From positions 1 to 28,739 of the forward strand of contig JANMQK010000127.1 of assembly GCA_031370485.1 (NCBI GenBank): a stretch of 28,739 nucleotides of DNA. Reading direction: 5' to 3'. Positions 23,274-28,739 of the stretch are shown in pieces (the stretch's first letter is position 1; each line of letters begins with the position of its first letter). The notes below the pieces were generated by a model. It was not told where the DNA came from and did not search any database. It worked only from the letters and a program-made list of their open reading frames with translations. Position numbers and translations under genes: made by a program. The stretch comes from JANMQK01 sp031370485 (GTDB lineage Bacteria; Acidobacteriota; Polarisedimenticolia; Gp22-AA2).

Positions 23274-23856
23274 AGATCGTCTCCTCGGAGGGCTGCGCGC
23301 CAGGGTCCTTCAGCCGGCGGGCCGCCAGCTCGACCGCCTCGTAAATCTTGATGTAGCCGGTGCACCGGCAGAGATTCCCCGACAGCGCCTCGCGGATCTC
23401 CTGGCGCGTAGGAGAGGGGATGCGGTCGAGCAGCTCCTTGGCCGCGCACAGGATCCCGGGCGTGCAGTAACCGCACTGCGCCGCGCCCAGCTCGGCGAAG
23501 GTCATCTGCAGGGGATGCGGCGTCGGGCCGTCGGCAAGCCCCTCGACGGTGACGATCGGCCGGTCTTCGCACTCGAGACCGAGAACCAGGCAGGAAAGCT
23601 GCGGCCTCCCGTCGAGCAGCACCGTGCAGGTGCCGCACTCCCCCAGCTCGCAGCCATGCTTGGTCCCGGTCAGCCCCAGGTCCTCGCGCAGCACCTCGAG
23701 AAGGGTCTTGTGCGGCGCGAAGGCAACCTCGATGGCCTCGCCGTTTACCCGCAGACGAAGATGGACCTTGTCGCGCGCCGGAGCCGCCGTCCCGCGCCGG
23801 GGCCGCGGCCGGGCGCGCGCCGGTTTCGCCTGGATCCTGCGGCCGCTCCGCTTCAT
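23260..23856 (-). CDS. hcrC: 4-hydroxybenzoyl-CoA reductase-like, [2Fe-2S] subunit (gamma)
   Basis: A 198-residue subunit. A basic, Arg/Pro/Ala-rich extension (residues 1-30) is unusual and may be a start-site artefact or a disordered tail. The plant-type ferredoxin domain holds Cys69, 74, 77 and 89 (GCELGECGTC...C), and the helical domain holds Cys128, 131, 163 and 165 (CGYC...CRC), ligands for two [2Fe-2S] clusters. It passes electrons between the flavin subunit and the molybdenum site. The ATG at 23856 overlaps the TetR stop as ATGA; its 3' end overlaps hcrA by 14 bases. Confidence 0.9.
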   Translation of the reverse strand: MKRSGRRIQAKPARARPRPRRGTAAPARDKVHLRLRVNGEAIEVAFAPHKTLLEVLREDLGLTGTKHGCELGECGTCTVLLDGRPQLSCLVLGLECEDRPIVTVEGLADGPTPHPLQMTFAELGAAQCGYCTPGILCAAKELLDRIPSPTRQEIREALSGNLCRCTGYIKIYEAVELAARRLKDPGAQPSEETIYGRR

Positions 23857-24482
23857 CGCAGGAGCCCCCGGACGAGGTAGTCGGAAAAGGCCCGGGCGAT
23901 CGCCTCGGGGGGCCGGCCCCCTTCGGGACGAAACCAGCGGGCGGTCCAGTTGACCGCGCCCAGGATCGCCAGGGTGACGAGCTTCGGATCGCAGGGGGTG
24001 AAGCGGCCGGCTCGCACGCCGTCAGCCACAACGGCGCGGACCAGACGTTCGTACTGGTCGCGCTTGGCGATGATTCGCTTCAGGCGCGCCTTCGGGATCG
24101 CATGGAACTCGATGTGCGCCGCCGAGCCGTGCAGCTCGTCCAGCATGCAGAGGACCTGCGCGTGGATCAGGGCGCGGACCTTTTCCTCGGGGCCGGTATT
24201 CTGCCGCCGCACGCGGCGCGCCTCCTTGAGGAGCACGTCGAGCGAGTAATCCTGGCAGAAGTAGAGGATCTCCTGCTTGTTGCGGAAATAGTAGTAGAGA
24301 TTTCCGGGGGTCATGCCGGTGCGCGCCGCGATGTCGCGCACGCTGGTCGCGGTGTACCCCCGGCCGCGGAACGCCGCGGCCGCCCCGCGCAGGATCTCCA
24401 GCTTCTTGCGCACCGACTTGGAGACCGCGGGCCGTCCCGGGGCGTCCGAAGAATTTGACCGCGCGTTCAAATTCGCTTGCAT
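23853..24482 (-). CDS. TetR family regulator of the hcr operon
   Basis: A 209-residue regulator with an N-terminal HTH (residues ~24-72: ILRGAAAAFRGRGYTATSVRDIAARTGMTPGNLYYYFRNKQEIL) and a C-terminal ligand-binding helical domain. It is the first gene of an operon with hcrCAB, joined by an ATGA overlap, so it probably represses its own operon until an aromatic CoA thioester or acid binds; the ligand is inferred from context. I chose the ATG at 24482: it lies seven bases after a strong promoter -10 box, with no Shine-Dalgarno, which makes the longer open frame (to 24554) untranscribed and the mRNA leaderless. Confidence 0.85.
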   Translation of the reverse strand: MQANLNARSNSSDAPGRPAVSKSVRKKLEILRGAAAAFRGRGYTATSVRDIAARTGMTPGNLYYYFRNKQEILYFCQDYSLDVLLKEARRVRRQNTGPEEKVRALIHAQVLCMLDELHGSAAHIEFHAIPKARLKRIIAKRDQYERLVRAVVADGVRAGRFTPCDPKLVTLAILGAVNWTARWFRPEGGRPPEAIARAFSDYLVRGLLR

Positions 24483-24489
24483 GCGCCGG

Positions 24490-24518
24490 ATTAGAGCATC
24501 CGCCTTGCTCCCTGTCAA
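24490..24518 (-). promoter_or_regulatory. Promoter of the tetR-hcrCAB operon, leaderless geometry
   Basis: On the minus strand: perfect TTGACA (24518-24513), a 17-bp spacer, TCTAAT (24495-24490; 5 of 6). Seven bases lie between it and the tetR ATG. I see no long palindrome overlapping it that would clearly be the TetR operator. Confidence 0.7.
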
Positions 24519-24644
24519 GGGCCGGCCGCGGGGGTCGGCGGCGCAACCTCTCACCCCCTGCCGGGGAGACCTGCACCGTGGAGTTCAGTTAACATGGCGA
24601 CCGCGACGACAGGGACGGACCGGGAACACCAGGGAGGAACTCCG

Positions 24645-25238
24645 ATGGTCGTGCTGTCCAGGATCTACACGAAGACGGGGGACGATGGGACTACGGGGCT
24701 CGGGGACGGCCGCCGGGTCCGGAAAGACAATCCAAGAATCGAGGCCTACGGGACCGTGGACGAGTTGAACGCCGTCCTGGGGCTTGTACACGCCGTCCTC
24801 TTCGACGCCGAGCCGTCGGCCCTCGTCCGCCGCATCCAGAACGATCTCTTCGACCTGGGGGCCGACCTCTGCGTGCCCGAGACGCCGCGAAGAGTCCGGG
24901 CCGGGAAGCGAGCGGCGCGGAAGGCGCCGCTCCGGATCACCGAGGCGCACGTGAAACCGCTGGAGGAGGCGATCGACCGGTTCAACGCCCCCCTCGGGAC
25001 GCTCCGCTCGTTCGTCTTGCCGGGCGGCACCCAGGCCTCCGCCTGGCTCCACCTGGCGAGGACCGTGTGCCGCCGGGCCGAGCGCGCGGCGGTCGGGCTC
25101 GCCCGCCGCGAGCGGGTCAATCCGCAGGCGATCATCTATCTGAACCGGCTTTCGGATCTTCTCTTCGTACTGGGGCGGCGCGCCAACGACGATGGCCGCG
25201 GCGACATACTCTGGGTGCCCGGTGGCCCGGGGCGCTGA
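24645..25238 (+). CDS. Cob(I)yrinic acid a,c-diamide adenosyltransferase, PduO type
   Basis: A 197-residue enzyme that adds the adenosyl group of ATP to cob(I)alamin, giving coenzyme B12. The N-terminal ATP-binding motif is TKTGDDGTTGLGDGRRVRKDNPRIEAYGTVDELNAVLG, and the C-terminal signature is RTVCRRAERAAVGL...NPQAIIYLNRLSDLLFVLGR. A basic insert (about 88-102, RRVRAGKRAARKAP) is slightly unusual. The ATG at 24645 has GGAGG (24633-24637) seven bases upstream; an earlier ATG at 24594 has none. It stands alone, divergent from the tetR-hcr operon and convergent with mutM. B12-dependent methylmalonyl-CoA mutase would be a natural user, but none is in view. Confidence 0.93.
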   Translation: MVVLSRIYTKTGDDGTTGLGDGRRVRKDNPRIEAYGTVDELNAVLGLVHAVLFDAEPSALVRRIQNDLFDLGADLCVPETPRRVRAGKRAARKAPLRITEAHVKPLEEAIDRFNAPLGTLRSFVLPGGTQASAWLHLARTVCRRAERAAVGLARRERVNPQAIIYLNRLSDLLFVLGRRANDDGRGDILWVPGGPGR

Positions 25239-25256
25239 TTTACCGGACCTCCACAG

Positions 25257-26078
25257 TCAACGCTGGCAGCGGGCGCAGTAGAAGGTGCTGCGGCCAGCCT
25301 GGACGATGCGGCGGATGACGGCCCCGCACCGGCCGCACGGTTCCCCGGCGCGGTCATAGACGCGCAGCGACACGGCGAAGTAACCGACATCCCCCTCGGC
25401 GTTCAGGAAGTCCCGCAGTGTCGTCCCCCCAGCGCGCAGCGACTCGTTCAGGACCTCCTTGAGGCTCGTGACGAGCCTCTCCCAGGCGGCGCACCCGATC
25501 TTCCGGACCGGCCGCCTGGGGTTCAGCCCGCTTCGATGGAGCGTCTCGCAGGCGTAGATGTTCCCGACACCGGCGATCGCCCTCGTGTCCATCAGGAAGT
25601 TCTTCACCGGCTTGCTTCGGCCGCGGGTCGCGGCGTAGAGGGTTCTGCCGGTCATCGATTCGTCGAGCGGCTCGGGCCCCAGTCCCTTCAGGCGCGGATC
25701 GCGATCGACCCGGTCGCTCTTCAGTACACGCAGCAGACCGAAACGCCGCGCGTCGGCGAACCGCAGCTCGCGGCCGTCGTCGAGAGCGATGACGACATGT
25801 TCGTGCGGACGCGCCGGCCGGCCTGCGTCGGCCACCCAGAGCTGCCCCGTCATCCCCAGGTGCACCAGAAGCGTCAGTCCGGTGTCGGTGTCGAGCAGAA
25901 GGTATTTGCTGCGGCGGCGGATCCCGGTGACGGTCGCGCCGCGAAGCCGCGCCAGCCCGCGAAGGGCGATCGGCTCGCGCAGACGCCTCTCACGGACGAT
26001 GACTCCGAGAAGCCGCCGTCCGGTGAGAAGCGGCAGCAGGCCCCGCCGAATCGTTTCAATCTCGGGAAGCTCGGGCAC
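25257..26078 (-). CDS. mutM: Formamidopyrimidine-DNA glycosylase (Fpg/MutM)
   Basis: A 273-residue base-excision repair enzyme of standard length. After removal of the initiator residue the chain begins PELPEIETIRRGL, giving the catalytic Pro2 and Glu3; Lys58 (RRRSKYLLL) is the second conserved catalytic residue. The helix-two-turn-helix segment reads TRAIAGVGNIYACETLHRSGLNP, and the C-terminal zinc finger has Cys248, 251, 268 and 271. It removes 8-oxoguanine and formamidopyrimidines and cuts the strand. The start is GTG at 26078, three bases after the aconitase stop, so the two are co-transcribed. Confidence 0.96.
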   Translation of the reverse strand: MPELPEIETIRRGLLPLLTGRRLLGVIVRERRLREPIALRGLARLRGATVTGIRRRSKYLLLDTDTGLTLLVHLGMTGQLWVADAGRPARPHEHVVIALDDGRELRFADARRFGLLRVLKSDRVDRDPRLKGLGPEPLDESMTGRTLYAATRGRSKPVKNFLMDTRAIAGVGNIYACETLHRSGLNPRRPVRKIGCAAWERLVTSLKEVLNESLRAGGTTLRDFLNAEGDVGYFAVSLRVYDRAGEPCGRCGAVIRRIVQAGRSTFYCARCQR

Positions 26079-26081
26079 GGG

Positions 26082-28385
26082 TCAGCCGACCGGCGGGATC
26101 TCCCGGGCGTTGGGGCCTTCCTGGCGGCGCAGCAGGTTGAGGGCGGAGCCGGCGCGGAACCAGGCGATCTGCTCCTGGTTCAGCGTGTGGCGCAGCTCGA
26201 CCTGCTCGACCTTGCCGTCGTCGTGATGGAGGATGGCGGTCACCGGAATGCGCGGGGCCAGGTCGCTCAGGTTTGCCAGCGTGACCTTGTCGGTCTCGCG
26301 CACCTTATCGTAGTCGGAGGGGTTCGCGAAGGTGAGCGGGAGGACCCCCTGCTTTTTCAAATTTGACTCGTGGATGCGGGCGAAGGAGCGGGCGATGATC
26401 GCCGCCGCCCCGAGGTACCGGGGCGACATGGCGGCGTGCTCGCGGCTCGAGCCTTCGCCGTAGTTCTCGTCGCCGACAACCACCCATTTCTTCCCGGCCG
26501 CCTTCAAGGCCCGAGCCACCTTCGGCACGTCCATGCCGCTCGCACCGGTGAGGGGATCCCTGGTCTTCCCCCGCTCCCCCGTGAAGGCGTTGATGGCACC
26601 GGTGAACATGTTGTCGCTGATCTTGTCCAGGTGGCCGCGGAACCGCAGCCAGAAGCCGGCCGGCGAGATGTGGTCGGTCGTCGTCTTTCCCTTCGTCTTC
26701 ATCAAAAGCGGCATCTCGACGAACTCCCTGTCGACGATCGGGTCGAACGGGTCGAGGATCTGCAGCCTTTCGCTTCCCGGGTCGACCGCCACATTGACCT
26801 TCGAGGAGTCCTCGGCCGGCGGCAGGTACCCGGCCCGGGAGCGGACGAAGCCCTTCTCCGGCAGGTCGGGCGCTTTCGCCGGCGGCGTCAGCCGCCAGGG
26901 GCCATCCGGCCCCGGCAGCGTGTCACTGAGCGGATTGAATGACAGCCGGCCGGCGAGACCGTACGCCATGACGATCTCCGGGCTTCCCATGAAGGCGAGC
27001 GTTTCCGGGTTGGCGTCGTTGCGGCCGGGGAAGTTCCGGTTGAAGGAGGTCACGATGGTGTTGCGCTCCCCTTTCTTCATCCCGGGGCGGTGCCACTGAC
27101 CGATGCAGGGCCCGCAGGCGTTGGCCAAAACCGTCGCGCCCACCGCCTCCAGGGAGGCCATCTGCCCGTCGCGCTTGATCGTCTGGAAGATCTGGTCGCT
27201 GCCGGGCGTCACGAGGAGCGAAACCGCCATCCGTGCCCCGTGCGCCTTCGCCTGCCGGGCGACGTCGGCGGCGCGGCCGATGTCTTCATACGAGGAGTTC
27301 GTGCAGGAGCCGACGAGCGCCACCGAGATCGCCTCGGGATAGTCGTGCTCGCGGACGGCCGCCGACATCTCCGAGACCGGCCGGGCGAGATCGGGAGTGT
27401 GCGGCCCGACCAGGTGCGGCTCGAGCCGGGACAGATCGATCTCGATGATTCGCTCGTAGAAGGATTCGGGGCGCTTTTCCACCTCATCGTCGGCGGTCAG
27501 GAGAGAGGCGTGCTGCTTCGCCAGATCGGCGAGACGTTCCCGGCCCGTGGCCCGGAGGTACGCGTCCATCTTGTCGTCGAATGGGAAGATCGAGGTCGTG
27601 GCCCCCAGCTCGGCCCCCATGTTCGTAATCGTCCCCTTGCCGGTGCAGGAGATCGTCCGGGCGCCCGGCCCGAAGTACTCGATCACCCGGTTCGTCCCCC
27701 CCTTCACCGTCAGGATCCCGAGCACCTTGAGGATGACGTCCTTCGGGGCGGTCCAGCCCGACATCTCCCCCGTGAGCCGGACGCCAATCGTCTTCGGGTA
27801 GAGCACCTCCCACGGAAAATCGGCCATCACGTCCACGGCGTCGGCCCCCCCGACGCCGACGGCGCCCATCCCCAGGCCTCCCGCGTTCGGCGTGTGCGAG
27901 TCGGTGCCGATCATCAGCCCGCCCGGGAAGGCGTAGTTCTCCAGCACCACCTGGTGGATGATCCCCGCCCCGGGCTGCCAGAACCCGATGCCGTAGCGCG
28001 CGCAGACGCTCTTCAGGAAGTCGTAGACCTCCCGGTTCCCCTTGATGGCCGCCTCCATATCGGGGGCGGCTCCGTCGCGGGCCTGGATCAGGTGGTCGCA
28101 GTGCACGGTGGTCGGCACGGCAACAGTCGGCCGCCCCGCCTGCATGAACTGCAATAGCGCCATCTGCGCGGTGGCGTCCTGCATCGCCACGCGGTCGGGC
28201 CGCAGCATCAGGTAGCTGCGCCCCGGCTCGAGATCCTGGTTTTCGGGGTCGTTCAGGTGTCCCAGGAAAATCTTCTCTGTAAGGGTCAGCGGGCGGTTCA
28301 GGCGGCGTCTCACGACGGCGAGCCGCCGCGCCATCGCCTCGTAGGATGCGCGGATCAGTTCGGGGGTGCTGTCGATCGAGGGCAT
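26082..28385 (-). CDS. Aconitate hydratase, mitochondrial-type
   Basis: A 767-residue [4Fe-4S] enzyme converting citrate to isocitrate in the TCA cycle. Cluster cysteines lie in GSCTNSSYED (about Cys358) and ANACGPCIGQW (about Cys422 and Cys425). Other family motifs are VHCDHLIQA, GTDSHTPNAGGLGMGAVGVGGADAVDVMA, SFNRNFPGRND and the C-terminal swivel-domain signature GDENYGEGSSREHAAMSPRYLGAAAIIARSFARIHESNLKKQG. Sequence flavour and length are those of the mitochondrial-type branch rather than AcnA/IRP or AcnB. I chose the ATG at 28385, which has GGAGG five bases upstream and a -10 box at 28415-28420; the longer open frame begins upstream of that promoter. Confidence 0.95.
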   Translation of the reverse strand: MPSIDSTPELIRASYEAMARRLAVVRRRLNRPLTLTEKIFLGHLNDPENQDLEPGRSYLMLRPDRVAMQDATAQMALLQFMQAGRPTVAVPTTVHCDHLIQARDGAAPDMEAAIKGNREVYDFLKSVCARYGIGFWQPGAGIIHQVVLENYAFPGGLMIGTDSHTPNAGGLGMGAVGVGGADAVDVMADFPWEVLYPKTIGVRLTGEMSGWTAPKDVILKVLGILTVKGGTNRVIEYFGPGARTISCTGKGTITNMGAELGATTSIFPFDDKMDAYLRATGRERLADLAKQHASLLTADDEVEKRPESFYERIIEIDLSRLEPHLVGPHTPDLARPVSEMSAAVREHDYPEAISVALVGSCTNSSYEDIGRAADVARQAKAHGARMAVSLLVTPGSDQIFQTIKRDGQMASLEAVGATVLANACGPCIGQWHRPGMKKGERNTIVTSFNRNFPGRNDANPETLAFMGSPEIVMAYGLAGRLSFNPLSDTLPGPDGPWRLTPPAKAPDLPEKGFVRSRAGYLPPAEDSSKVNVAVDPGSERLQILDPFDPIVDREFVEMPLLMKTKGKTTTDHISPAGFWLRFRGHLDKISDNMFTGAINAFTGERGKTRDPLTGASGMDVPKVARALKAAGKKWVVVGDENYGEGSSREHAAMSPRYLGAAAIIARSFARIHESNLKKQGVLPLTFANPSDYDKVRETDKVTLANLSDLAPRIPVTAILHHDDGKVEQVELRHTLNQEQIAWFRAGSALNLLRRQEGPNAREIPPVG

Positions 28386-28414
28386 GACGGCCTCCGCGAG
28401 CGAGAGTGAGTGAC

Positions 28415-28420
28415 AGTATA
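28415..28420 (-). promoter_or_regulatory. Candidate -10 box of acn-mutM
   Basis: TATACT on the minus strand (5 of 6 matches) ~30 bases before the aconitase ATG. I see no good -35 box at 16-18 bp, so an activator or a weak promoter is possible; read-through from the polymerase gene is also possible. Confidence 0.35.
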
Positions 28421-28458
28421 TCGGAGCCTCGCCCCCCACGCACGGGGTCCCGCCCGCG

Positions 28459-28739
28459 TCAGAACAGATGCCCCTGAACCTCCCCGCCCAGCGCTTCATG
28501 GAAGGATAGGCCCAGGAGGGGCAGGACCTGCTCGGCTATGGGCCGGATCTGTTTCTCGACGTAATGCTCGTGGTCGACGGCGCCGGTGCGGCGGGAGACC
28601 GGCTCGGGCCCGGCGGAGGTCATGACGTACTCGATGATGCCGGACACCGGCCGCCCGAGCTTGCGGGCCGCCTGGACGTGCGGCGGGGTCGTCGCGGTGT
28701 AGTCGCGCAGCTCCTTGCGCAGCGCCTTGCGGTAGACAA
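28459..28739 (-). CDS. Family B DNA polymerase (Pol II-like), C-terminal fragment
   Basis: The last 93 codons of a gene that enters from the right edge. The sequence VYRKALRKELRDYTATTPPHVQAARKLG, then GIIEYVMTSAGPEPVSRRTGAVDHEHYVEKQIRPIAEQVLPLLG, matches the C-terminal thumb of family B polymerases. In E. coli DNA polymerase II the same region reads YVWTTDGPEPL...DYEHYLTRQLQPVAEGILP. Such polymerases act in replication restart and translesion or repair synthesis. The catalytic DTD motif and exonuclease domain lie outside the window. It is upstream of, and on the same strand as, aconitase, 73 bp away. Confidence 0.8.
   Translation of the reverse strand, partial: VYRKALRKELRDYTATTPPHVQAARKLGRPVSGIIEYVMTSAGPEPVSRRTGAVDHEHYVEKQIRPIAEQVLPLLGLSFHEALGGEVQGHLF

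Noticed and set aside
1..28739. CRISPR arrays, insertion sequences, prophage or integron features
   Set aside because: No regularly spaced repeats, transposase, integrase or phage gene motifs, and no tRNA-like cloverleaf seen on either strand.

Overview
The window is a dense, high-GC, double-membrane bacterial chromosome segment. It has an outer-membrane barrel gene, a Tat-exported Rieske protein, covalent multiheme cytochrome c and many overlapping genes. I see no tRNA, rRNA, CRISPR array, transposase or prophage gene. The gene mix would fit Acidobacteriota or another deep-branching, metagenome-known phylum: an octaheme hydroxylamine-dehydrogenase-like cytochrome on a Rieske/cytochrome b module, a 4-hydroxybenzoyl-CoA reductase-type enzyme, a DPP IV-like peptidase, a KimA-type K+ transporter and DUF3187. 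That placement is inference only.

Layout. 1-185 (-): N-terminus of an AmmeMemoRadiSam radical SAM enzyme. 367-3085 (+): START-like membrane-anchored protein, PDZ-thioredoxin fusion, DUF3187 barrel. 3320-5375 (+): XRE regulator and RarA. 5372-6088 (-): small zinc protein and, upstream of it, an orphan transcription unit. That unit has a near-consensus promoter, a ~300-nt structured leader, an 18-codon lysine-rich ORF with a perfect Shine-Dalgarno but an ATT start, and a terminator. 6411-8272 (+): structured repeat copy 1, then rho with its own intrinsic terminator. 8272-12458 (-): PilZ protein, KimA-like transporter, UppP, GAF-PAS protein. 12584-14989 (+): structured repeat copy 2, then an S9 peptidase. 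15088-18513 (-): cold shock protein, then the operon Rieske > cytochrome b > octaheme cytochrome c. 18633-19933 (+): a divergent NnrS/oxidase-I-like membrane protein broken at a G10 tract. 19897-24482 (-): TetR > hcrC > hcrA > hcrB. 24645-25238 (+): PduO-type cobalamin adenosyltransferase. 25257-28739 (-): MutM, aconitase and the C-terminus of a family B DNA polymerase.

How the genes work together. The Rieske/cytochrome b/octaheme operon looks like a quinone-linked redox complex with a nitrogen-compound active site. Its divergent promoter region holds a Crp/Fnr/DNR-like palindrome at the position expected for activation, so oxygen- or NO-responsive control is likely. The TetR-hcrCAB operon would reductively remove the phenolic hydroxyl of 4-hydroxybenzoyl-CoA in anaerobic aromatic degradation. 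Together they suggest a facultative or anaerobic heterotroph.

The least explained parts are the two copies of a three-hairpin repeat with compensatory base changes, each just upstream of a sigma70-like promoter; the ATT-started lysine-rich unit; and a set of genes whose promoters imply leaderless mRNAs (rarA, uppP, S9 peptidase, tetR).
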